Source: Stramenopiles sp. TOSAG23-2 (taxonomy: Eukaryota; Sar). From it: 46,026 nt of DNA. The stretch is taken from the NCBI GenBank assembly GCA_900128395.1, contig LT649284.1, positions 1-46,026 of the forward strand, given 5' to 3'. Both the position numbers and the translations under genes were made by a program. Shown one piece after another: positions 21,904-32,598 of this stretch. Under the pieces are notes generated by a model. That model searched no databases, had not been told where the DNA came from, and saw only the letters and a program-made list of their open reading frames with translations. How positions within the stretch are numbered: position 1 is the first letter of the stretch; each line of letters starts with the position of its first letter.

Positions 21904-22646
21904 AAAAAAAACTTACACGAACATGTGTCAGGAGAGAGAGAAAAAGGGGAGGACGGGAATACTATTATGTGTGAAATGTACATCTGAGGTATATGTTATA
22001 TATAGTGTTCCATGTTTAGAAAGAAGAAATTTAAACGCATTTTCATTGTAAAGAAGTCTTCATAAAATTTTCAATGTTTTATTAAAATATAAAATATATA
22101 ATTCAGAATAATTTTAGTTTTTCCTCTTTTTTCTCTCCTTACCAGGGTTTCTTTTCTTTTCCTTTGTTATACCACATCAAGAACATGCTCATTAAACGAT
22201 CAACGAAAAATATTAAAATTGGATTTTATGTACAATTAGTCTGGTACCAAATTATGGCTATATTTGATAGGCATAAGTACAACATGTATGTAATCTACTA
22301 TGAAATAGGATAAATGGCATTTTGATGAACAACAAATTTTTAATGTTAATTTTAGTCAGAATGGTCAAAAATGTGTCTAGGTGTCTAGGTACAGTATTGT
22401 CCTATTTATAGACTATAAGCTTTAAACAATAAATAAAAATCAATTTTTTCAATTAATCTCGTGTGTACATTATATACTTGTATAAACATCATATAAAAAG
22501 CCACACTACGCACTACACGCACGTTTATAAAATGAATTTATTATTGGCCACCTTCAATCTCTGCCTTTAAACGATCTAATAAAGGTGATTTAGCTGGTTT
22601 CTTACCAATTTCCAAGCACTACACGCACGTTTATAAAATGAATTTA
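21904..22646. other. Intergenic, includes stray copy of next gene's 3' end
   Basis: Between convergent genes. Most is AT-rich non-coding DNA. From 22510 it carries the first copy of the 106-bp duplication that includes the last codons and stop of the coiled-coil gene to the right. Confidence 0.5.
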
Positions 22647-22721
22647 TTATTGGCCACCTTCAATCTCTGCCTTTAAACGATCTAATAAAGGTGATTTAGC
22701 TGGTTTCTTACCAATTTCCAA
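22510..22721. repeat. 106-bp exact tandem duplication
   Basis: 22510-22615 is repeated at 22616-22721. It spans the 3' end of the minus-strand coiled-coil gene. The stop occurs in both copies, so the coding sequence itself is not broken. Likely an unmerged contig overlap. Confidence 0.9.
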
Positions 22722-25339
22722 ACGTCTTAAATTTTCTTCTGTTAATCTACCTTCCAATTCTTCTGCTTGTAATTCTAACAAACTTTTACTAGTTTTTTGT
22801 TGTTTTGGTATCGCTCCCCATCCCATTTTCTTTGCAGGAGCTGCAGTTGCATTATCTTTCTTATTGTTATTGCTTTTTTTAACTTTTTTACTTTTATTAA
22901 CATTGTTATTATTTTTGTTATTGTTACTATTATCGCTATTGCCATTTGTTTTTGCTGCTGTCTTATTCTCCGAGGATGAAGCAACGTTATTGCCAGTAGA
23001 GGAAGATGATGAAGAAGTTTTGGTTGTTGGTGCGATGCCTAAATTAGCAGCTAAATTGCTTCCAAACATACTGTTACTACCATTGTCTTCCACACCTTCT
23101 TTTTTTGGTGGGTTCCAATGCCTTGCAACGTTGTCTCCAACGTTTAATTGAATGAAATTCTTTTTCAAATCTTGTAATAAATCCGACGTCAAACCATCCA
23201 AACTATCAATATCTTTTGCATGATCATCCCCAATAGCTTTGACAATATTGAATATTTCCATTGCTTTGTTGCTTAATGCACCGACGACACCTTCATCTTG
23301 CTCAATATATTGCGCCAATTGACTCTTTGTTCTTTCCAATTGTGAAACAACATTTGTTAATCCTAATGTTTTCATCGAAGCAATTTCTTCCGTCGTTTTC
23401 ACAATTTTCTCTTTGTTTTCCTTCACGCGTGTACGCATTAATGTCAAACATGTCAATTCCATTCGTGTATAACTCAATGCCGTGCGCAAAACATCATTTG
23501 AACTTTTGCTGATTGCATTGGCACCACCAGCTTTTTGCAATGCCTTTGCTAATCTGTCTTGCACTATCTTTGCACCTTCATTTCCATCTCTCGATTGTTT
23601 CGCTAATTCTTCATCGAATTCTCTGAAATCTTTTGCAATTTTAGATTGACTTTCCGCACGTCTTAAATGTACGGCCATCCCTTTGTGCTCGTTATCTAGT
23701 TTGGTCAATTTTGTTTCCATTTCCATATTGATGGCCTCTTTACGTGCAGTAACGCTTGATTTTGTACCATATAAAACATCTAATTCCCCTTGAACGCTTT
23801 CCAATTGTTGCATTAATTGTTTTTTCTTATCCTCCAATGTACTAATTGCATCATTAGCTTGTTTTTCCTCTTTTTCTAGTGGTTCGATTTTTGATTTATT
23901 TTCCGCACGCAATTTATTCAATTGTTTTTGTACTTCCTTTGCCTCTTCACCTTTTTGGTTGGATTCATTGATACGTTCAACGGACATGCCTAATGATTCT
24001 AAAATTCGCGCATCGTTTTTTTCATTACGAGCGGAAACCATTTGATTCTTATTACTACCATTATTACGTGTATTGTTCAAATTTGCACTACCAACTGCCT
24101 TTGCTAACCTTGAAGTATTTTTACGAATTAAATTACCTAAAACAATTCGTTCACATGCTAAATCACGTCTACGAAACGTATTTGCAATATTTTCATCACC
24201 ATTGTCGTTCCCAAACTCATCAGCAGCAACCACATTGGCTTGCATATGATCTTGTAATTTTTTCAAATCTTGTGGTATTGATTCTACTTGATCACCATAT
24301 TGCATAAATTCACTTAAACGTGATGATAATAAATTGGAATATCGTTTCACCACTAAACGCCATTCATCCTTATCCAAACTTAAATCTTTCAATGCTGTGA
24401 TAAATGATTTTAAATTAAACATGATCAATTTGCTTAACTTGTCTTTAAAAATGCATGATAATAATTTTGCCATTAAATTTATATCATTGGAAGATGATTG
24501 CTTTGTAGGTAAATAACGATCTGTTAAATAATTTTCCAACAATTGTGAAGCTGCTTTGCAACGAAACAATTCGATTAAATCATCTGGAAATTGCATACAC
24601 CAACGTGTTAATACTTCCATGACGGTACTGCATGGTTTCATTTTAGTAGCTGCTTCTAAACGATCTGCAATACTCGGTTCTTTATCGTTGTTACTATTAT
24701 CGTTTTGTTGTGTTTTTTTCGAATTATTATTATTCGAAACATTTTCCCAACCTTCATTATCAGCAGTATTGTTGTTGTTGTTGTTGTTATTGCTTGATGA
24801 AGAAGAAGCTGCACGTACTTGTTGATGATTTGTTTTATTGTTGTTGCTGCTGCTGCCATTGTTATTATTACTTTTGTCATTACTATTACTACTATCATCA
24901 ACATTGCTATTTTCTCCACCATCAACTGTTTTGCCATCTAGCTTTGCTTTTACACTTTCATAATCATCGTAACGTTCCCCACTTGTAAACATACTATCTA
25001 AACATTGATCAATTTTGGTAGAATCATATCCTTGTTTCATTAATTTTTGTTTCATTACAAATGCTGGGTTGTTGTTCAAGACACCGTTGCTACTTTTATT
25101 CGCAGCATTTTTTTTATTCTTATCACTTGATTTCTTTGATTTCTTTTTTTTCTTTTTTTTTTTACTTGTCGTTGTAGTAGTAGTTGACTTTTATTCGCAG
25201 CATTTTTTTTATTCTTATCACTTGATTTCTTTGATTTCTTTTTTTTCTTTTTTTTTTTACTTGTCGTTGTAGTAGTAGTTGGATTTTTATTTCCTTCCTC
25301 TTCATCGTCAAATCCATAAAATGCATTATTGGTTGACAT
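22647..25339 (-). CDS. Long coiled-coil protein with UBA-like N-terminal segment (frame broken by duplication)
   Basis: The gene begins at ATG 25339 and ends at 22647. A 95-bp duplication (25092-25186/25187-25281) shifts the frame; with one copy removed the frame is continuous and encodes 865 residues. The N-terminus is acidic, then a poly-Lys stretch, then a UBA/CUE-like three-helix segment (QKLMKQGYDSTKIDQCLDSM, about 70-100). Asn/Ser-rich linkers surround a helical domain. A long coiled coil (roughly residues 400-620) follows, then a low-complexity linker and a charged conserved-looking tail (MGWGAIPKQQ, LLELQAEELEGR). No family is recognised. The UBA-like piece suggests a ubiquitin link, but this is weak. 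Confidence 0.65.
25092..25281. repeat. 95-bp exact tandem duplication that breaks a gene
   Basis: 25092-25186 is repeated at 25187-25281, including poly-Lys codons. 95 is not a multiple of three. Deleting one copy fuses the start ATG at 25339 with the long frame to the left, joining AANKS directly to SNGVLNNN. Confidence 0.92.
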
Positions 25340-27056
25340 GATGTTTGTTATAGGTGATGATAATAATGGTTGTAAAAATAACTATTATTTTTTCTTGGTA
25401 CTTTAAAACAGAAAAAAAGGCAACACGCTCGGTATATATATCTCTCTCTCTCTGTGTGTTTATGTATATATTGTTATGTATTATGGTATATTCCAATATC
25501 TTTCGTTGTCGTCTATTCCTCTGCCCTATGTTGCAACCAACTGATGAAAGGTATATATATATGTTATTATTATTGGTCAAGGAGAGAGAGAGGTGTGGTG
25601 AGATTCCCGACGGAGGTGAAATGGCCCATAGAATAATCGTGTGGAAACAATATCAACACTATTGACACCATACCGATAATATATTAGTAAATATCCATAC
25701 AAATAAAAATCAACACACCACAAGGAGATCAAAGGAGAGGTGGTGGTGAGATTCCCTACGGAGGTGAAATGGTCCATTTAATATATGTGTGGAAACAATT
25801 ACAAACAAATATATACCATACCGAGAATATATTAGTAAATATCCATACAAATAAAAATTAACACCACAAGAGATCAAAGGAGAGGTGGTGGTGAGATTCC
25901 CTACGGAGGTGAAATGGTCCATATAATCATCGTGTGGAAACAATTACAAAATTATTGACACCACACCGATAATTTATTAGTAAATATCCATACAAATAAA
26001 AATTAACACCACTAGGAGATCAAAGGAGAGGTGAAAATTTTCCTCCTCGTTCCAAAATATATCGATAATAGCTACTATACAAATAGAAGGTATCACAAGC
26101 CTAGAAAATCTTCATTTTTAATTATATATTCAGGAAAACTGTTTGGAATTTTTTTATTTTGGTTTTATACTATTTTGTAATCTGGATATATGTATTTATT
26201 TAATGGTTATATCGTATAAATGTATGTATTATATAATATTTTGTATATGTGGATATTCTTGATACGGTTCAAGTGTTCAAGTGGTATTGGGAAGATCTTG
26301 ATCAAAATTCTGTGGCTGTGAGGTTTTTTAATTTATAGAATCCGGCCAAAATGTGTTATATGTTAGTGTATCTCTGGATTGTGCGATTCTGGATTCTGGA
26401 TCTGCCACCTCTATTCTCTATCATCCTCTAATCCTCTATCCTCTATCCTCTATCCACATATCCACATATGGGAGAGCTTGGAATTCTGTTACTGTATTAT
26501 ACAAACACACGTCTTTATTTTATTACATCATGGAAATCTGACGTCATCATCATGAGCATAGCATTACAACCTTCGAATTACAGAATTACATTAAACTACT
26601 CAAACCGACTGTTTAGAGTCGGATATGAACAATAATATCCGATAATTAAATAATAAATAATATATATAATTAAGTATATTTGATGTTTATTTTTAGATAG
26701 TAAAATTCCTGAAATGTTATCTATTTTTTAATGCGAAATCCATCGCACGCTGTTTAATTAATTTGTTCTCGTTTCTAATTAAGGATACATGAATCCAATC
26801 TTCATCGAAGAAATTATATTCATATATAAAGTATCGCCATATTATACAACTACCTTAACTAAAATTTCAAACATAGATTGTTGTGTGATGTTTATAAAGG
26901 GATCTCAATCAACGTTGAAAAGTAATAATTTAGTAGTTCAATATATATATATTATATATATCAAGAATTACATTGTGAAAACATAAGTGTTTGAAATAGG
27001 ACGGGGGGGGTGAAAAGAAAATAAAAAGTAGTCTGAGAAAAAAATATTAAAAAAAT
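25340..27056. other. Gene-free region, 1.7 kb
   Basis: No coding region is supported; open frames here lie within repeats. It holds the 145-148 bp tandem repeat (25585-26033) and a CCTCTAT-type minisatellite around 26417-26455, with AT-rich DNA up to the PTEN-like gene. Confidence 0.55.
25585..26033. repeat. Satellite-like tandem array, about three units of 145-148 bp
   Basis: The marker GGAGGTGAAATGG recurs at about 25612, 25760 and 25905 (spacing 148 and 145 bp), and a shortened fourth start, GAGATCAAAGGAGAGGTG, lies near 26015. Units differ by several substitutions and small indels, unlike the exact duplications elsewhere, so this array is real and older. Each unit has a GC-richer core (GTGAGATTCCCTACGGAGGT) and an AT-rich half (TAGTAAATATCCATACAAAT). 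Confidence 0.85.
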
Positions 27057-27104
27057 ATGGCATCATCATCATCATCATCATATAATAATTTAAAAAATGA
27101 GACC

Positions 27105-27140
<36 letters not shown>

Positions 27141-28619
27141 CAAACAACACGTAGGTCTACTGCAAATTCAATTTCTACATTAGATGAAAATGAAATGTTA
27201 TTTACTGAAAAAGAATTAGCAAAAGCAAATGGTGCTTGTTATTCACGATTTTGGAAACAATGTCCAACAAAATGTTTACCATTATGTTTACCATGTAATT
27301 GTTTATTACATCCATGTAGGAAAGCTGTATCCAAAGATAAAAATCGATATGAGGAAGGTACCTATTCGTTAGATTTAGTATATTTATTTCCACGTTTAAT
27401 TATATGTGGTTTCCCAGCTGCTGGCATGGAACATATATGGAGAAACCCACGGTTGGAAGTTAAGCGATTTTTAGAAGAAAAGCATCCAGGTAATTATTTT
27501 ATGTTTAATTTTTGTGTTGAACCAGGTCGTTGTTATCCACATGAAATTTTTAATAATCGTGTACAACGTTTTCCATATAAAGATCATAATGTACCGCATA
27601 CAAAAGTATTATCGCGTTTTTTATTTACTGCGAAAAAATGGTTAGATAAGGATGAAAAACATGTAGTAGTATTGCATTGCAAAGCAGGGAAAGGCCGTGC
27701 TGGTATGATGTCCTGCGCATTGATGTTGCATATGGGATGGAAAGGAAATCCAAAAGAGGTATTGAAATATTACGATGATAAACGTGTATGGAGAAACAAA
27801 GCATTGACGGTACCATCACAAATACGATATGTCCATTATGCGCAAATGGTTAGTGAAAAAGTACAGGAAGGGTTGATATTGGAAGATTTAAATGGTACAT
27901 TGGATTCCATTACCATTGGCCCGAAGGATACGGTATCGCCTATGAATATTAAAATCCATTTGCAAAACGATTGCATTGGAAATACGAAATTGTTATACGA
28001 TACGAAAGATAATAAAAATTTACATAATAATTTAAATGTAAAGACAAAAGGTAATATTAAAATCACATTGTTTTTACCAAATGGTAAGAAATGTGGACGT
28101 TTTTGGTTAAACATGGCATTTGAACCAGGGACAACAGTCACGTTTTACAAAAAAGATATCGATAAAATGTCAAAAGATTGTAAAAATGATAAACGTTTTC
28201 CAAAAGATTTATTTGTACGTATTGATTTTAAAAATATTGGTAATGCAATTGAAATGGGACAAGTCAATCCATTAATACAAAGTCAAATAAATAATATAAA
28301 TAATAATAAGGAAGTTGTAAATAGTAATGTAAATGGATCAACAAATGCATCATCATCACCACCAACAACAACAACAACAACAACAAGTAATAATGTGGAG
28401 AAAGAAGCAAATGATATAAATAACAAAAAAATAAATGCAGCGGAAGAAGGAGTGGTAGAGGTAAATGTTAGATTAGAACGTCTAAGTGCACCACAAACAT
28501 TAACTCATACAACATTGACACGCCCAATGATTACTAAAAATATCATTACTACTAATAATAATAAGAAATTACAACAATCCAAACCAGAAACACCAAAAGC
28601 ATTGAAACAAATGAAGTGA
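27057..28619 (+). CDS. PTEN-like phosphoinositide 3-phosphatase
   Basis: Single exon of 520 residues, TGA stop. After Ser and Asn runs there is a cysteine cluster (C61, C69, C73, C77, C80, C82, C87), then a PTEN-like start (KNRYEEGTYSLDLVYLFPRL, followed by IICGFPAAG). The catalytic loop HCKAGKGRAG has nucleophile C208 and R214; the two lysines that read the inositol phosphates in PTEN are kept. FPYKDHNVP matches the PTEN Asp loop and VPSQIRYVHY matches PTEN TIPSQRRYVYY. A C2-like region follows (about 275-400), then an Asn/Thr-rich tail. It should remove the 3-phosphate from PIP3. The Cys cluster is not in PTEN and could be palmitoylated or bind metal. Confidence 0.9.
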
Positions 28620-28936
28620 GATTTGAACGAAAAGAATTATTTAATTAGAGGAGAGTGTATAGGTTATTAGGTGTTATGAATGCCCGCTGGTGGAACTGCC
28701 CATGGGATTATGTGTCGTGCAGTGCCGTTGTGGTGCAATTTAGTAAAACCCTGTTTAGGTAAATATTATTTTATTTGATGTGTAATTTATATCTCTATAT
28801 ATCATACAGTTTAATGTTCCCTGCTGCATACCTTTTTCCTTGTTCCTTGTTTGAGACGATCCTATATATATAGTTTTGAATGAATAGAGAGAGAGATACT
28901 ATAAGAAAACAAAACAGATATATATATATACGCAAC
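28620..28936. other. Intergenic with GC-richer patch
   Basis: A GC-rich patch at about 28680-28740 contains a 28-codon open frame (ATG at 28677) ending at TTTAGGTAAAT, which looks donor-like. No product is recognised. TATA-like CTATATATATAGT near 28862 precedes the ankyrin gene and recurs upstream of its paralogue. Confidence 0.4.
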
Positions 28937-29558
28937 ATGGCATCTTTAGCCACGAATGACAATGATGATAATAATGAGGATCAGTTAAAACCACCTACAA
29001 TAACAAGGCAACGGTCTACTAACGCAGCTACGTTGGAAGCATTACAAGAAAAACCAGAACGGACAATTATCGTTGGTATATTAGTTTTACCAGCTGGAGT
29101 GGAATCTGCATGCGGGATCATGTTAAATATGTTTCAATATTTGGATATTAGATCATTATGCAATGTGAAACGATCATCTTTGATACAACAATGTAGAAAA
29201 GCATTTGGATCAGATGATTTTGAACGTGTACGCGATGTAGCTTTGAGGCTTGATTATGAAGGTAGAAGAAGTATAAATGAGTTGATACTTTCACATCCAG
29301 CGAGAAGACTTTATTTATTAATTGAAAGATATAAACGAGAGTTTCCACGTGGTACACCTATCGTATGTGCATGTCGATATGGACGTATGAATGATGTAGA
29401 ACTATTTGTTTCTCTTCATCCTTTTCACAAGTATATTACTAATCGTGATGTGAATGGCTACAGAGATGATATGACATTAAAAGAATATGTGAATCAAGTC
29501 GGTCAATATAGTCGTGGTTGGGAATGGACACCTTTAATTGCAGCTGCAACAAACGAAC

Positions 29559-29733
29559 ATTTCCAAGTAGTTAAATATTTGATTGAACAAGGTGAAGCTG
29601 ATCCTAATATTGCAAATAGTGTTGGATGGAATGTATTGCATTGTGCATCATGGCGTGACAGAACGACTATTGATTTGATTTCCAAGTAGTTAAATATTTG
29701 ATTGAACAAGGTGAAGCTGATCCTAATATTGCA
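29559..29733. repeat. Imperfect join of two ankyrin-module copies
   Basis: A 55-bp stretch (ATTTCCAAGTAGTTAAATAT and onward) starts at 29559 and again at 29678. Beyond it the copies differ at many sites, unlike the exact duplications nearby. It looks like two different paralogous or allelic contigs placed end to end. Confidence 0.7.
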
Positions 29734-29952
29734 CGTATTAGTGGTGGAATGAATGCATTACATTATGCAGCATGTAATAACAGAACGACTACTGAGTGGA
29801 TTGAATTGTTGTTAACGCATATGAATCTTGATAGCATTAATAAGAAGAACTGCGGGGGATACACTCCCCTGGACTTGGCATATCTTAATAATGATAGTCC
29901 AATTCGCCAAGAGATCATTGCACTTTTACGTTCAAAAGGTGGAAAAGCAAAT

Positions 29953-30033
29953 NNNNNNNNNNNNNNNNNNNNNNNNNNNNNNNNNNNNNNNNNNNNNNNN
30001 NNNNNNNNNNNNNNNNNNNNNNNNNNNNNNNNN
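29953..30033. other. Assembly gap (81 N) flanked by a 66-bp exact repeat
   Basis: The 66 bp before the gap (29887-29952) are identical to the 66 bp after it (30034-30099). The two contigs therefore overlap and the true gap is probably zero length. Confidence 0.97.
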
Positions 30034-30156
30034 AATAATGATAGTCCAATTCGCCAAGAGATCATTGCACTTTTACGTTCAAAAGGTGGAAAAGCAAATA
30101 ATATTGATGAAAATGGTAGATATGTTAATGTAGGACCATTTGGAGACGATTATTAA

Positions 30157-30640
30157 AATAGATTAAAAAATTTTATAATAAGTATGTTTCTCTTGTTAAA
30201 TAATTTTATACAGATGATATGTTTGATTAAAGTGATAAAATGCATACAATTTCCTTCCCTCCCCTTTCATCTTTTTCATCCAAGAAAGTGTGTGTGTTCG
30301 GTCCCTCGTCTTCTATATATAGTCTTTGTTGAATGAATGATGTGCATTTGATTAATATTTAATATAGATAGAGATGATAGCAGGAAGGAAGGGGAAATAT
30401 ATATATATATACCAATACAACACATTCTTCTTCTTTAAAGTCTGTAGTAAAATCAGAAAATAAAAGAAAGATCAACATTATATTGTTCAAATATACATAT
30501 ATACATTTATATATTTTCGTATATTTTGGAAAATATAAAAATCACCACATCGACAAACAAATATTATATTATTATATTATAACTAAAGAAAGTACAAATT
30601 ATAAAAACAAAACAGACATATATATATATATACGTATAAC
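30157..30640. other. Intergenic/upstream of second ankyrin gene
   Basis: AT-rich. TCTATATATAGT plus GAATGAAT near 30311-30340 matches the upstream DNA of the neighbouring paralogue, and AAACAAAACAGAC plus (TA)n precedes the ATG in both. No gene is seen. Confidence 0.5.
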
Positions 30641-31621
30641 ATGGCATCTTTAGCCACGAATGACGATGATGATACCGTTGTTGATCAGTTAAAATCACTC
30701 GCAATAACAAGGCAACGTACAACTAACGCAGTGACGATTGAAGCGTTACAACAAACACGGGCACCACCACCAATTAAGATTGGTATATTAGTTTTACCAG
30801 CTGGAGTGGAATCTGCCTGCGGGATCATGTTAAATATGTTTCAATATTTGGATATTAGAACATTATGCAATGTGAAACGATCATCTTTAATACAACAATG
30901 TAGAAAAGCATTTGGATCCGATGATTTTGAACGTGTACGCGATGTAGCTTTGAGGCTTGATTATGAAGGTAGAAGAAGTATAAATGAGTTGAGACTTACA
31001 CATCCAGCGAGAAGACTTTATTTATTAATTGAAAGATATAAAAGAGAGTTTCCACGTGGTAAATATAAAAGAGATAATATACCAATACCTATCATATGTG
31101 CATGTGAATACGGACGTATGGATGATGTGCAATCATTTGTGAATCTTCATCCTTATCACAAGTATATTACCAATCGTGATGCGAATGGCTACAGAGATGA
31201 GATGACATTGAAAGAGATGGTGAATCAATTCGGTATCGATAGTGAAGGTGGTGCATTAGAATGTACACCTTTAATCATAGCTGTAACATGTGAACATTTC
31301 CAAGTAGTTCAATATTTAATTGAGCAAGGTGAAGCTGATCCTAATATTACAGATAGTGATGGGCAGAATGCATTATATTATGCAGCAATTCATAACAGAA
31401 AGAATACTGAGGTGACTGAACTGTTATTGGAGCATATTTCTCTTGAGAGCATTAATAAGAAGCAGTCCGGGGGATGCACTCCCCTGGACTGTGCATATTT
31501 TAATCGTGGTCCAATTCGTTTACAGATCGCTGCACTTTTACGTTTAAAAGGTGGAAAATCAAATTGGTTTGATGCAAATGGTATAATGGTAGGAGATGGT
31601 AATGGTGATTTAAATCATTAA
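30641..31621 (+). CDS. F-box-like/ankyrin protein, intact paralogue
   Basis: Single exon of 326 residues. An acidic N-terminus (MASLATNDDDD) precedes a segment resembling an F-box helix (IMLNMFQYLDIRTLCNVKRS, about 60-80). A conserved linker follows (FERVRDVALRLDYEGRRSIN), then ankyrin-type repeats: PIICACEYGRMDDV, TPLIIAV...HFQVVQYLIEQGEADPN, NALYYAAIHN, TPLDCAYFN. It is closely similar to the gene at 28937 and its C-terminal part to the kinase at 3231. A small insertion (KYKRDNI) follows FPRG. The F-box suggests a ubiquitin-ligase adaptor with ankyrin repeats for substrate, but the F-box call is tentative. Confidence 0.75.
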   Translation: MASLATNDDDDTVVDQLKSLAITRQRTTNAVTIEALQQTRAPPPIKIGILVLPAGVESACGIMLNMFQYLDIRTLCNVKRSSLIQQCRKAFGSDDFERVRDVALRLDYEGRRSINELRLTHPARRLYLLIERYKREFPRGKYKRDNIPIPIICACEYGRMDDVQSFVNLHPYHKYITNRDANGYRDEMTLKEMVNQFGIDSEGGALECTPLIIAVTCEHFQVVQYLIEQGEADPNITDSDGQNALYYAAIHNRKNTEVTELLLEHISLESINKKQSGGCTPLDCAYFNRGPIRLQIAALLRLKGGKSNWFDANGIMVGDGNGDLNH

Positions 31622-31985
31622 AAAAAATATTTTTGTTGATTTCGTTGATTAAAGAGTTTACTAAAAAAACATAAAATATATATATATTGTGTGCACACAC
31701 ATGTATTTATACAGAGATTCCTTTGGGCCCCGATCCCTTGTCTCAAAGTCTATATCTGTATGTTTATTTTTAGTTTAGCACTTTACTGACTAATGTATAT
31801 TATAGGATGAGAATATCATTACAATATAGACATAGACATAGCATTATGAACAAATTAGGGTTTTAAATTTTTTTAACTTGTTACTTGTTACACTATAACT
31901 TATTGATAGTATAATAATAATATAAATGTACACACGAAATACGAAATAGAAACTGACCTTATAAATCCTTAAATTACAAAAGCAT

Positions 31986-32213
31986 ATGTCAAAGGAAGAT
32001 GCTGCATGTGTGTGGAAGTGTTATACACATTCACAAACAGAGACATGGTTAACAACAACACCAAAATCAATACATAGCACAGGTTTACAAAAAGGACCGA
32101 AAATTTGTATGGGGTGTGGGTGCACACACACAAAAAGTGCAACATATGCATTACATCATATACAAAAGTGTAAAGGGTTAAGTGAATGTTCATACATTAG
32201 CAACAATGTATGA
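31986..32213 (+). CDS. Short ORF with BED-finger-like Cys/His pattern
   Basis: 75 codons from ATG 31986. It contains KICMGCGC then HTKSATYALHHIQKC, an arrangement similar to BED-type zinc fingers of hAT-family transposases (CxxC, then Ser/Thr-Leu-His...His/Cys). No transposase catalytic core is seen next to it, so it may be a fragment of an old element or a chance frame. Confidence 0.3.
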   Translation: MSKEDAACVWKCYTHSQTETWLTTTPKSIHSTGLQKGPKICMGCGCTHTKSATYALHHIQKCKGLSECSYISNNV

Positions 32214-32364
32214 ACAAGGTGACACTATTTGTACTACTGGCATTAAACAGTACTACAAAGAGTGTACATCTTTGCAGGCAACAATAATATTCTCATATTT
32301 ATTGGAACCAATTATATCCCCATGGCAAATTTCTCTCTTTTAACCCATTCCTCTTTTGTTTAAA

Positions 32365-32429
32365 TGGTGGAACATAATCGTTCTCCCATATGAACGTTTT
32401 TTTTATGGGAGAATGATTATGTTCCACCA
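32365..32429. repeat. Near-perfect 26-bp inverted repeat (hairpin)
   Basis: Arms 32365-32390 (TGGTGGAACATAATCG...) and 32404-32429 (...GATTATGTTCCACCA) are complementary with a single C/T change, which would be a G-U pair in RNA. The loop is 13 nt with a T run. It could be a MITE remnant, a transcript hairpin or a recombination footprint. Confidence 0.88.
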
Positions 32430-32598
32430 GTATACATGTATTAGAACTAGTAGTACCACCAACCGGTTTAACAAATATTTAGTCCATAATTCCTCTAATC
32501 GCAAACATGGCAAAACAGGTTTTGTCAAATCTAGGTATGTCCACACATAAATAATTGTTAATATTTTACCTCATTAGCATTCACTACTTTAATATTAT

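Larger units (their letters stand above)
28937..30156 (+). pseudogene. F-box-like/ankyrin protein, broken by chimaeric join and assembly gap
   Basis: The frame from ATG 28937 runs to an early stop at 29687-29689. It then restarts in another frame, crosses an 81-N gap (29953-30033) and ends at 30156. The break comes from a 55-bp repeat (29559 and 29678, offset 119), after which the two copies differ. If 29559-29677 and the gap with its 66-bp flanking repeat are removed, one 317-residue protein results, close to its 326-residue paralogue at 30641. Order: acidic N-terminus, an F-box-like helix pair (about residues 55-85), then YKREFPRGTPIVCACRYGR and ankyrin-type repeats. It is listed as broken, but probably because of assembly rather than decay. 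Confidence 0.6.
31622..32598. other. Gene-poor stretch
   Basis: Apart from the BED-finger-like fragment and the hairpin listed separately, no gene is supported. TA-rich tracts occur at 31675-31690. Confidence 0.4.

Noticed and set aside
22797-25272. Many plus-strand hydrophobic open frames with poly-Leu/Phe/Cys
   Set aside because: They are antisense shadows of Asn/Lys/Ser-rich coding DNA of the coiled-coil gene.
25577-25943. Open frames encoding near-identical 'MDHFTSVGNL' peptides
   Set aside because: They are translations of the tandem satellite units in the reverse strand, not genes.
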